A stretch of 64,000 nt of DNA from Pedobacter sp. ok626 (GTDB lineage: Bacteria; Bacteroidota; Bacteroidia; Sphingobacteriales; Sphingobacteriaceae): contig NZ_FNEX01000001.1 of the NCBI RefSeq assembly GCF_900100435.1, positions 124,001-188,000 on the forward strand. The letters run 5' to 3'. The notes under the pieces were generated by a model. That model was not told where the DNA came from. It was given only the letters and a program-made list of their open reading frames with translations, and did not search any database. Shown one piece after another: positions 44,696 to 52,744 of the stretch (its first letter is position 1; each line of letters begins with the position of its first letter). A program made the translations under genes and the position numbers.

Positions 44696-44926
44696 CTATA
44701 ATTTTGATTTTATAATTCTATATATATCGGCTAATGTGGTCGACTTTCCCAAATCTTCTGCTGTTAAACTAACACCATATTGCTCATCTGACATGGCCAT
44801 AACTGATAAAGCGGTTAAGGAGCTCCATTCATCCAGATCTCTAAATTTAGTATTGAACTCAATCAATTCGGGGTCAGTTTCATCAAATTGCTTTGAAAAA
44901 TTGATGATAAATTTTTGCTCTTCCAT
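44696..44926 (-). CDS. Acyl carrier protein
   Basis: The 76-residue acidic protein has the ACP helical fold with the phosphopantetheine Ser in D-E-W-S-S36-L-T-A-L, in place of the usual DSLD. It is specialised rather than the fatty-acid ACP, as the EWSSL wording is common in ACPs encoded beside KASIII and acetyltransferase genes in polysaccharide loci. The downstream KASIII gene probably supplies its acyl group. It is encoded 28 bp after the NeuD-like gene. Confidence 0.85.
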   Translation of the reverse strand: MEEQKFIINFSKQFDETDPELIEFNTKFRDLDEWSSLTALSVMAMSDEQYGVSLTAEDLGKSTTLADIYRIIKSKL

Positions 44927-44954
44927 AAAAATTAATTTTAGTATTTATAATAGA

Positions 44955-45605
44955 TTAAATAGGATCATGAAACTTTACAGGTCTTGCAGGAACGCCAACA
45001 GCGGTACAGTTTGCCGGTAATGATTTATATACCACAGCTCCTGCGCCAATAACTGTCCCTTCCCCAATCTCTAAATGATTGATAATTTTTGCTCCAGTAC
45101 CAACGTATACGCCGTCACGAATATTCACTTCTCCCGAAATATTAACTGAGGGCATAAAAGAGCAATAATCGCCAATAGTCGTATTATGCCCCACGGTACA
45201 TCCCAAATTAAATATCACATGTTTGCCAATTTTTATATTTACAGTTATCATATTTCCGGCGCATAGGACACAACCTTCCCCGAGCGAAACCTGATCTTGG
45301 CCAATTTGCACATTGGGATGAATCAATATGGGATAAACAATTAAGGGATTACTTATTCTATCTAATACTTCTCTTTTTAAAACAGGTAAAGCTATAGCTA
45401 CAACAGTATTTAATTTAGTTGAAACATTATTTAAAGCTTCAATTTCTCCTAAAACAGGGTAGCCGTTCACTAAGGTTGAAGCTGGAATAACATCGTCATA
45501 ATATCCCAAAAGATTGTATTTCTGCTCTACACTATTGATTTGATCAATCAGCATTTTAACTTCCCGTCCAAAGCCACCAGCACAAATTATCGCAATGTCT
45601 TCCAT
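44955..45605 (-). CDS. NeuD/PglD-family sugar O/N-acetyltransferase
   Basis: The true start is ATG 45605 (MEDIAIICAGGFGREV, 216 residues). A longer frame to 45686 exists, but its extra 27 residues are merely the translation of the tRNA-like gene. An N-terminal Rossmann-like PglD domain (GGFGREVKMLID, YDDVIPAS) is followed by a left-handed beta-helix of hexapeptide repeats (about 95-205: VIFNLGCTVGHNTTIGDY, IRDGVYVGTGAKI). Such enzymes transfer acetyl groups to amino-sugars or sialic-acid precursors. With ACP and KASIII it may use an ACP-bound donor, which is inference. Confidence 0.85.
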   Translation of the reverse strand: MEDIAIICAGGFGREVKMLIDQINSVEQKYNLLGYYDDVIPASTLVNGYPVLGEIEALNNVSTKLNTVVAIALPVLKREVLDRISNPLIVYPILIHPNVQIGQDQVSLGEGCVLCAGNMITVNIKIGKHVIFNLGCTVGHNTTIGDYCSFMPSVNISGEVNIRDGVYVGTGAKIINHLEIGEGTVIGAGAVVYKSLPANCTAVGVPARPVKFHDPI

Positions 45606-45630
45606 CTTTTTATTCTCAATTCTTTCTTCG

Positions 45631-45700
45631 AGATCGAGATCGGATTCGAACCGTGTTAGAGATTTTGCCGATCCCTGCCTCACCACTCAGCCACTCGATC
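45631..45700 (-). tRNA. Divergent tRNA-Cys(GCA)-like gene, possibly non-functional
   Basis: The 70-nt minus-strand sequence folds as a cloverleaf: a perfect 7-bp acceptor stem GATCGAG/CTCGATC, T8-G9, a 3-bp D stem around GAGTGGTGA, a 5-bp anticodon stem GGGAT/ATCTC with loop CGGCAAA, a TTCGAAT T-loop, and U73, the discriminator used by tRNA-Cys. The anticodon is GCA. Two defects stand out: position 33, almost always U, is G, and the T stem pairs at only three of five positions because it seems one base short. CCA is not encoded. It ends 25 bp before the acetyltransferase gene. It could be a decayed second tRNA-Cys or a tRNA with another job. Confidence 0.6.
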
Positions 45701-45868
45701 TTTCTCCAGCGTATCTCGCCGTAGATTCCAGCCTATTAATTTTTTAGAAGAGCCTAATGGTAACAGAGGGATTGAAAAATGGTTTGTAGAAATAAAATTT
45801 ATGACAAAGTATTTTTCGATTATAAGTATAAGGGAGACAGTGTCCCGACCCTCGATGTTGAGCTAAAT

Positions 45869-45933
45869 TTGATTTAGATCAATACTGAATTGACTAAAGA
45901 TAACTCAGAACGTTTCAAGTCATCGTATCTTTA
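45869..45933 (+). promoter_or_regulatory. Consensus Fnr site plus weaker proximal site and -7 element for the Fpg-like gene
   Basis: TTGAT-TTAG-ATCAA at 45869-45882 is an exact Fnr consensus. A weaker site TTGAC-TAAA-GATAA at 45890-45903 is centred 21 bp downstream and lies 29.5 bp before the -7-like TATCTTTA starting at 45926. The start codon is at 45964. The rest of the 263-bp gap (45701-45868) shows nothing I can name. Confidence 0.7.
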
Positions 45934-45963
45934 ATCAAACATCATCAAGTTTTTAATTAAATT

Positions 45964-46749
45964 ATGTTTGAACTACCTTATTTAGAGATTTATGCTGAAA
46001 TCTTCGAGAAGAGACTTAAAAATAGAACTCTGGAAAGCATGGACATTCCGCAGGAGAAATGTGGAAATGTTTCAAAAGCAGAACTAAGTGAACACCTGAT
46101 TGGTAATGAATTGAAAAAGGTTTGGCGGGAAGGCTTGTCTTTGTGGTTTCAATTCGATAGTTATGCTGTCCTGGAAATGACCTTCTTACCTTCTGCGGAG
46201 CTGAAGGTGTTAGAGCAGGGACAGGAAGCTGAAGTTGATTCTGGGGTATTCAATCTTTATTTTAGCGGGGGACAGACGCTTAGCATTAAGGATGCTAATG
46301 AATTGAATATATTTCGTTTGAGCGCTATTCATTCAGATGCTCCGGATGTATTTAGTAGGGAGATGACACTCGAATACTTAATCAATCTATTTGCTGATAG
46401 AGATGAAGAAATTAAACATGTATTGATGAATCAAAGTTTGATTAGAGGAATAGAGGAGTGCTTCGCTGATGAAATTCTCTGGTATGCAGAAATTTCTCCT
46501 TTTTCTATTGTCAATAAAATCCCTGCAGACAGGATGAAAATCCTTCATAGGACAATTAAGTATGTTTTTTTAGATGCCATCAAACAAATAAAAAGAATCA
46601 ATTTTTTGAAATTGGATAAAATGGATGTTGATTTATTGATGATTCACAATCCCGACAAAATTTCTAGTCCGACCGGAAAGCCTATAAAAGTGGAAATACA
46701 GGATGGGATAACCACTTATTATACGGACGAACAAACACTTTATGTTTAA
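45964..46749 (+). CDS. Fpg/Nei-like protein lacking catalytic residues and zinc finger
   Basis: The 261-residue product follows the Fpg/MutM layout: an N-terminal beta-sandwich starting M-F-E-L-P, then a helix-two-turn-helix domain (LIRGIEECFADEILWYAEISPF, about 158-180) with ADRMKILHRTI. Real glycosylases start M-P-E-L-P and use Pro2 as nucleophile; here residue 2 is Phe. The beta-hairpin Lys (RRGK) is Leu in REGLSLW, and the C-terminal four-Cys zinc finger is replaced by TTYYTDEQTLYV with no Cys. It may bind DNA but cannot excise bases in the known way. An exact Fnr site lies upstream, so it belongs to the low-oxygen set. Confidence 0.75.
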   Translation: MFELPYLEIYAEIFEKRLKNRTLESMDIPQEKCGNVSKAELSEHLIGNELKKVWREGLSLWFQFDSYAVLEMTFLPSAELKVLEQGQEAEVDSGVFNLYFSGGQTLSIKDANELNIFRLSAIHSDAPDVFSREMTLEYLINLFADRDEEIKHVLMNQSLIRGIEECFADEILWYAEISPFSIVNKIPADRMKILHRTIKYVFLDAIKQIKRINFLKLDKMDVDLLMIHNPDKISSPTGKPIKVEIQDGITTYYTDEQTLYV

Positions 46750-46784
46750 AAGCCTGGCAATTTTATCGTATCCTTGTAACCTTT

Positions 46785-47258
46785 ATGGAGCATAATTTTA
46801 CGGCAATTGATTTTGAAACTGCCCATGGTAAACGTTGGAGTATTTGTCAAGTTGGTTTGGTACGTGTTGAAAATGGGATAATTAAAGAGACCATTAACCG
46901 ACTAGTTTGTCCACCCGATAACTTCTATTTTTATAGGAACATTGAAGTTCATGGTATTACACCGGAACGAACCCGCAGATCTCCTGATTTTTCAAGCGTT
47001 TGGACAGAAATTTCTCACTTTATTCAGGGACAAGTTGTAGTAGCTCACAATGGTGCTTTCGATTTCAGTTGTCTGTCTCAAACTTTAGATTATTATCAGA
47101 TTGAACAACCAGTGTATAATAAACAATGTACCTATAAAATTTATGGGCAAAAATTGGCCTCTTTGTGCCAAGAGTACAGGATTCCGCTAAATCATCACGA
47201 TGCGTTGAGCGATGCGCTGGCCTGCGCAGAGTTGTATAAAAGGCATTTGAATAAGTAA
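46785..47258 (+). CDS. DnaQ-like DEDDh 3'-5' exonuclease
   Basis: The 157-residue product contains the complete DEDDh active site: Asp9 and Glu11 (AIDFET), Asp93 (NGAFDFS), His138 and Asp143 (NHHDALSDA). It is a stand-alone exonuclease domain like DNA polymerase III epsilon, without the C-terminal tail that binds the polymerase. It would trim single-stranded DNA or RNA ends. It lies 35 bp after the Fpg-like gene and may be co-transcribed with it. Confidence 0.9.
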   Translation: MEHNFTAIDFETAHGKRWSICQVGLVRVENGIIKETINRLVCPPDNFYFYRNIEVHGITPERTRRSPDFSSVWTEISHFIQGQVVVAHNGAFDFSCLSQTLDYYQIEQPVYNKQCTYKIYGQKLASLCQEYRIPLNHHDALSDALACAELYKRHLNK

Positions 47259-47317
47259 AATATAGATTTAAATCCTATTTTTACCACTTACACACATAAG
47301 GGGTTGTATACCGGTTA

Positions 47318-47911
47318 ATGAAAACGTATGCTGATTTTACTGATGCTGAATTGGTTGTTCTTATCAAGAATAAGGACCATGCTGCGTTTACAGAAATTTA
47401 TAACCGGTATTCGGTTTTGATGTTTTATAAAGTAAATCAAATGTTGAGGGATGAAGAGGTCTCGAAAGATCTGATACAAGACCTATTCGTTGGCCTTTGG
47501 GATAAATCAGCATTGATTCAAGAAAACAACAACCTGTCCGGCTATCTTTATATTGGGGCCAGAAATAGGGTGCTGAAATTTATACAACGAAATAAGCTTC
47601 AGAATGATCACTTAACTGCTTTAGCAGTATATGCCTCAGAACTGAGTATGGAAACCATACAGGACATCGATGAGCGCGAGTTAAAACTGATTGTACAGCG
47701 GGAGATTGATAACCTGCCCCCAAAAATGAAGCTGATATTTGAAATGAGTCGTAAGGACGACCTTTCTCATGCCGAAATAGCGGAAAAGCTTGGGCTTTCA
47801 GATCAAACCGTAAAAAAGCAAGTCAATAATGCTTTAAAAATACTCCGTACAAAACTATCTGCCTATGCACCTTTAGGGCTTATTATTCTGGAACTCTCTA
47901 AAAAAGGATAA
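47318..47911 (+). CDS. ECF RNA polymerase sigma factor (FecI-like)
   Basis: The 197-residue product has sigma region 2 (AFTEIYNRYSVLMFYKV, DLIQDLFVGLWDK; about 20-85) and region 4 (LPPKMKLIFEMSRKDDLSHAEIAEKLGLSDQTVKKQV; about 130-170) and lacks regions 1 and 3, as ECF sigma-70 factors do. In Bacteroidota such factors act with a FecR anti-sigma factor and a SusC-like receiver, whose genes follow here. It is expected to switch on the SusC/SusD and perhaps the transporter genes downstream. Confidence 0.93.
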   Translation: MKTYADFTDAELVVLIKNKDHAAFTEIYNRYSVLMFYKVNQMLRDEEVSKDLIQDLFVGLWDKSALIQENNNLSGYLYIGARNRVLKFIQRNKLQNDHLTALAVYASELSMETIQDIDERELKLIVQREIDNLPPKMKLIFEMSRKDDLSHAEIAEKLGLSDQTVKKQVNNALKILRTKLSAYAPLGLIILELSKKG

Positions 47912-48030
47912 AATAATCTTACTGAAAATCAGATGGTTGTGTTGTTTTTTGCTTTTTATTCTTTTTTATCTACGCCCTAACTCATTTTCGTCGCTATTAC
48001 TTATAAACCCGCATATAGCGATCAGCAGAA

Positions 48031-49161
48031 ATGAACAAGGAAGCGTCAAGAGAATTGATTAAAAAATACAATGAAGGGAAGGCTTCAGTGGAAGAGATCC
48101 GCCTGGTTGAAAACTGGTTTGTTCATCAATCTAACATTTATCAGCAAGATCCACAGGATTTAGATTACCTAAAGGTAAAACAGCAGATGTGGATCAATAT
48201 TGCTGCCAAGGTTGTACCTGCCGCACCTGTGCGTAAACCGATCTGGAGTTTTAATATCGCTGCTGCCGCTGCTGTAGCACTCATTTCTATAGCCGCAGTA
48301 TTCTTTTATGTAAACCATAAATATGCTGATGCCCCTCAAATTGTTCAAAATGACATCAATCCAGGCAAAAATAAAGCAATACTGACATTGGCCGATGGCC
48401 GAAAAATAAGTTTAACCGATGCTGTTAATGGCCAGTTAGCCAGTGATGCCGGGGTAACGATCAGTAAAACTGCAGATGGGCAGCTGATCTATCAAGCTGC
48501 AGCCAGTACTTCAAACAAGAGTAGTACAGCTTACAATACTGTTGAGGCTCCTCGTGGTGGCCAGTGGCAAGTAGTTTTGCCCGATGGCTCTAAAGTATTC
48601 TTAAATGCTTTATCCAGCTTAAAATATCCTGTTAGCTTTTCTGCTAAAGAAAGAAAAGTAGAATTAAAGGGAGAAGCCTATTTTGAAATTTCTCATAATA
48701 AAAAATCACCATTTAAGGTAGTTGCGAAAGGGCAGACTGTTGAAGTGCTGGGGACTCATTTTAACATTATGGCCTATCCAGACGAGCAGCTAATTAAAAC
48801 TACTTTGTTAACAGGAAGCGTAAAGGTATCAGCTGAAAAGGAATCTTTAACCTTAAAACCTGGAGAACAGGCGCAGGTATCACCAAGGGATATGAAATTG
48901 ATCCAAAACGTCGATCTGGAAGATGTAATGGCTTGGAAAAAAGGTTATTTCAAATTCAGTGAAAATCTGGAATCGGTTATGGCTAAGGTTTCCAGGTGGT
49001 ACGATGTAGATGTAAGCTATGAGGGCCAACCAGATCCCGAGTTTAAATATAAGGGCGAAATTTCCAGAAATAAAAACCTCTCCGAGGTCTTAAATATGCT
49101 CGAATACACAGGAAACCTGCACTTTAAAGTTGAAGGAAGGAGGGTTATCGTAAAGAAATAG
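48031..49161 (+). CDS. FecR-family anti-sigma factor
   Basis: The 376-residue inner-membrane protein has a short cytoplasmic part (about 1-68), one membrane helix (about 70-92, IAAAAAVALISIAAVFFYV), a periplasmic FecR domain (about 170-265, TVEAPRGGQWQVVLPDGSKV, LKGEAYFEISHNKKSPFKV) and a C-terminal DUF4974 domain (about 300-376, FKFSENLESVMAKVSRWYDV). It should hold the sigma factor until the SusC-like protein with its STN domain signals. It follows the sigma gene by 119 bp. Confidence 0.93.
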   Translation: MNKEASRELIKKYNEGKASVEEIRLVENWFVHQSNIYQQDPQDLDYLKVKQQMWINIAAKVVPAAPVRKPIWSFNIAAAAAVALISIAAVFFYVNHKYADAPQIVQNDINPGKNKAILTLADGRKISLTDAVNGQLASDAGVTISKTADGQLIYQAAASTSNKSSTAYNTVEAPRGGQWQVVLPDGSKVFLNALSSLKYPVSFSAKERKVELKGEAYFEISHNKKSPFKVVAKGQTVEVLGTHFNIMAYPDEQLIKTTLLTGSVKVSAEKESLTLKPGEQAQVSPRDMKLIQNVDLEDVMAWKKGYFKFSENLESVMAKVSRWYDVDVSYEGQPDPEFKYKGEISRNKNLSEVLNMLEYTGNLHFKVEGRRVIVKK

Positions 49162-49195
49162 ACACCATTAAGCTGCGTAATCCTTAAAAAAAAGA

Positions 49196-49223
49196 GGCCA
49201 GAAGTGCTGAAACACTCCTGACC
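49196..49223 (+). terminator. Hairpin in the FecR-SusC gap
   Basis: GGCCAGAAGTG at 49196-49206 pairs with CACTCCTGACC at 49213-49223 at 9 of 11 positions around a CTGAAA loop. It follows the anti-sigma gene and may end its transcript, although no T run follows. The remaining gap to the SusC start (49356) shows no other feature I can support. Confidence 0.35.
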
Positions 49224-49355
49224 GATGTCGGAATACGTTCATAAAAATTTGAGATCCTATCAACTAAACCAGACAAACAAACTTAGCAAATATTGCCCGT
49301 TAAAGCAATATTATGGTTTCATCGGCCGCTAAGACTTTGTCGTAAACAAGATGAA

Positions 49356-52300
49356 ATGTATAAGAAATATACGAACAGACTCGTGCCAAACAGGTACGTG
49401 AAAAAACTTTTGCTAATGATACGATTAACCACCGTAATTTTAATAGCTACTTTTATGCAGGTGAGTGCCAGCAGCTTCGGCCAGCGCATTACCCTGAATG
49501 CTAAAAATATGGCCCTGGAGGAGGTGCTGAAAGACATTCGTCAGCAAAGCGGCTATGATTTCCTTTCCAACGAGGGGCTCATCAGGTCGGGCAAGCGCAT
49601 TTCAATCGCGGTAAAAAACGCTAAGATAGAAGATGTGCTGGAGCAGTGTTTCAAAGATCAGCCGATCAGCTACAAGATTGAAAACAAAACCGTTTTACTG
49701 AAAGCAAAAACACCCTCCTTCCTGGATAAAATTGCTGATGTTTTTGCTGGTATTGATCTGTTTGGAGTTGTTGTTGATGCTCAAAACAACCCTTTGGCAG
49801 GTGCAACAGTAACCCTTAAAGACGGAAAGCGCAGTACAACAACTGGTGCCGGTGGACAATTCACGATGAAAAATATTCCTGAAGATGCGATTTTACAGAT
49901 TTCCTTCATGGGATACGTCACCAAAGAGGTGAAAGCAAATTCCAACCTTCTGGGCTTGAAATTGGAGTTAAGTACTTCAAAACTGGATGAAGTGCAGGTA
50001 ATGGCTTACGGAAAAACCAGCAAACGCTTGTCGACCGGGAATATTGTCACCGTTTCTGCTGCTGATATCGAGAAGCAGCCTGTACAAAACCCTTTAATGG
50101 CCTTGCAGGGCAGAGTGCCGGGATTGATCGTTTCACAGGTTAGCGGATATGCAGGCAGTCCAGTAAAAATTGAAATCAGGGGACGTCAGTCCATCAGCGC
50201 TGATTTTGTTTCAGATCCACTGTACATTATCGATGGTGTCCCAATGAACAATCTGGAATTAACTAACATGTCCAGTTATGATCGGGGGTCTTCAGGCGTA
50301 ATTCAAAATGGATATTCTCCAAGTGGAGGCCAAAGTCCTTTTTATAACATCAATCCAAAGGATATAGAAAGCATGGAAGTCTTAAAAGATGCAGACGCTA
50401 CGGCAATTTATGGTTCAAGAGGTGCCAGGGGGGTGATCCTGATCACCACCAAGAAAGGAAAGCCCGGGGCTACTAAATTTTCGGCGAATGTGGAACAGGG
50501 CTTCAGTACCGTAACACAACGCTGGAATATGCTCAATACCCAGCAATACCTGGAGGTGAGAAGAGCGGCTTTAAAAAATGACAACATCACACCTACAATA
50601 TTTAATGCACCAGATTTGATGTTGTGGGATACCACCAAGTATACCGATTGGCAAAAAAAGCTTTGGGGCAAAGTAGGTAAACAGACCAATGCATCTGTAA
50701 ACCTATCTGGTGGAGATACACAAACCCAGTTCACACTGAGCGGAAATTATGGAAAACAGACAGAGATCCTAAACAGTACGGGGGGGAACCAGCGGGGAGG
50801 CCTTTCATTCAATATAGGGCATAGCAATTTAAACAGGAAGCTTAAAGTTGGCTTGAGTGCGATGTATACCTATACATCCGTTCACAATACGATGACACCA
50901 AGTGTGGTTACCCTGGCGCCTAATGCGCCCGATATTTATAATGAAAATGGCTTGCTCAATTATGAGCCCTGGAGTAAGGCAGATATGAGCCTTAATTTCC
51001 CTTTTTCTGCACTAGAAATGCCATCTTCTTCAGATACACACTTCCTGACCAGCAGCCTGGACGTCAGTTATGCCATACTTAATAACTTGTCATTTTCAAC
51101 CAAATTTGGTTACCAAAAAACGAGCAATGCCAATAAGGCCACTACGGCAATAACTGCCCAAGACCCTTCGTTAAACCCGAAAGGAGGACTATTTACAGGG
51201 ACAAATAACAATTACAACCTGATTGTTGAGCCGCAGATCAATTATAATACAAAGCTGGGGCCAGGTCAACTGAGTGTTTTAGCAGGAGGAAGTTTTCAGA
51301 AAACAGCAACCAGCGGCTTCAGAACATTTGGATTTGGCTATGAAAGTGATGATCTTCTTGGCTCCATTTCGCTCGCTCCATTTACCGATACCAAGGAAGA
51401 CCAGGGCTTTTACAAATACGCAGCTGTATTTGGCAGGATCAATTACAACATAGCAAACGGAAAATATATTTTTAGCCTGAACGGCCGGAGAGATGGTTCA
51501 TCTCGTTTCGCACCAGGAACGCAGTTTGGTAATTTTGGTTCTGCTGCTGTCGCTTGGACCCTCTCTAGTGAGGAATGGTTTAAAAATATAGTTCCATCTT
51601 TTGTTAGTTTTATGAAGCTAAGAGGAAGTTATGGATTGACTGGTAGTGATGGCATTGGAGATTATCAGTATTTAACCAGGTGGACGAAAGGTCCGACAGG
51701 TTCTCCACTCTTACCAGACTATGATGGTAGTACACCTTTGGTGAGCACGCAAGCTGTAAATCAGCAATACAGATGGCAGGTAAATAAAAAACTGGAAGGA
51801 GGCTTAGAGATGGCCTTTTTGGAAGATAAACTTACCCTCGAAGCAGCACTTTATCGTGATCGATGCGGTAATCAGCTAACCAAATATCCTACACCAATAT
51901 ACACTGGATTCGATTTCGTATCTGCCAACTGGCCTGCATTGGTTGAGAATAGTGGCTGGGAGATTACGATTAATGCAAAAGTCATCCGCACCGATAAGAT
52001 CAACTGGAGTGTCAGGTTTAATGGCTCACGTAATTTTAATAAATTGCTGGACTATCCCAATATAGAACACTCTCCTTATGCCGATAAGTACAAAGTAGGA
52101 GAAAGTTTGAACAATCTCTATCTTTTTCACTATACCGGTGTAGATCCGCTTACCGGTCGATACACTTTTGAAGATTATAACCGCGATGGTCGAGTGGATA
52201 ACCGTAACACCAGTGCACCTGGTACAGGTTTAGACGACCGGTACGTTCGTTTAAACCTTACGCCTAGATTTAACGGTGGAATTGGTACTGATTTTAGTTA

Positions 52301-52733
52301 TAGTAATTTTAGTGTCAGCTGTTTCTTTGATTTCAGGAACCAAATGGGAATGAAACCAGGCCTTAGCCCTGGTACGGGGATAGGCGGAATGCTGAATTTA
52401 CCGAATGATGTGATTGGTAATTACTGGAAACAACCAGGTGACCTGGCAAAGTATCCAAAACCGACCACTTTACAAGATATTAATTTTGCTAATTATACCA
52501 ATTCTGATGCGACATATGAGAACTGTTCATATATACGCTTATCTAATGTGGCTGTTTCTTATGCCTTTGATCAGAAGTTTGTTAAAAAGCTTGGAGCCGA
52601 ATCTCTAAGCTTGAAGATGAATGCACAGAATATCTTTTTAATCAGTAGTTCTAAAGGGATGGATCCTGATATACAATTTGGAGCACTTCCACCGGCCAGA
52701 ACCATTTTATTCGGTCTATCGTTAAATTTTTAA
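49356..52733 (+). CDS. SusC/RagA-family TonB-linked outer-membrane transporter with STN domain
   Basis: The start is taken at ATG 49356 (MYKKYTNRLVPNRY, 1125 residues) rather than the in-frame TTG at 49293. A signal segment (to about residue 44, ASSFGQ) is followed by an STN domain (about 46-115) used for sigma/anti-sigma signalling, a carboxypeptidase-regulatory-like domain (about 133-200), a TonB plug (MAYGKTSKRLSTGNIV) with SGGQSPFYNINPKDIESMEVLKDADATAIYG, and the barrel ending ILFGLSLNF. It imports a substrate with SusD. The STN domain and the FecI/FecR genes upstream indicate it senses its own ligand. Confidence 0.95.
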   Translation: MYKKYTNRLVPNRYVKKLLLMIRLTTVILIATFMQVSASSFGQRITLNAKNMALEEVLKDIRQQSGYDFLSNEGLIRSGKRISIAVKNAKIEDVLEQCFKDQPISYKIENKTVLLKAKTPSFLDKIADVFAGIDLFGVVVDAQNNPLAGATVTLKDGKRSTTTGAGGQFTMKNIPEDAILQISFMGYVTKEVKANSNLLGLKLELSTSKLDEVQVMAYGKTSKRLSTGNIVTVSAADIEKQPVQNPLMALQGRVPGLIVSQVSGYAGSPVKIEIRGRQSISADFVSDPLYIIDGVPMNNLELTNMSSYDRGSSGVIQNGYSPSGGQSPFYNINPKDIESMEVLKDADATAIYGSRGARGVILITTKKGKPGATKFSANVEQGFSTVTQRWNMLNTQQYLEVRRAALKNDNITPTIFNAPDLMLWDTTKYTDWQKKLWGKVGKQTNASVNLSGGDTQTQFTLSGNYGKQTEILNSTGGNQRGGLSFNIGHSNLNRKLKVGLSAMYTYTSVHNTMTPSVVTLAPNAPDIYNENGLLNYEPWSKADMSLNFPFSALEMPSSSDTHFLTSSLDVSYAILNNLSFSTKFGYQKTSNANKATTAITAQDPSLNPKGGLFTGTNNNYNLIVEPQINYNTKLGPGQLSVLAGGSFQKTATSGFRTFGFGYESDDLLGSISLAPFTDTKEDQGFYKYAAVFGRINYNIANGKYIFSLNGRRDGSSRFAPGTQFGNFGSAAVAWTLSSEEWFKNIVPSFVSFMKLRGSYGLTGSDGIGDYQYLTRWTKGPTGSPLLPDYDGSTPLVSTQAVNQQYRWQVNKKLEGGLEMAFLEDKLTLEAALYRDRCGNQLTKYPTPIYTGFDFVSANWPALVENSGWEITINAKVIRTDKINWSVRFNGSRNFNKLLDYPNIEHSPYADKYKVGESLNNLYLFHYTGVDPLTGRYTFEDYNRDGRVDNRNTSAPGTGLDDRYVRLNLTPRFNGGIGTDFSYSNFSVSCFFDFRNQMGMKPGLSPGTGIGGMLNLPNDVIGNYWKQPGDLAKYPKPTTLQDINFANYTNSDATYENCSYIRLSNVAVSYAFDQKFVKKLGAESLSLKMNAQNIFLISSSKGMDPDIQFGALPPARTILFGLSLNF

Positions 52734-52744
52734 TTGCTAAAGTG

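Noticed and set aside
45606..45686. N-terminal extension of the NeuD-like protein (MVRQGSAKSLTRFESD)
   Set aside because: It is the translation of the tRNA-like gene at 45631-45700; the family-like sequence begins at the ATG at 45605.
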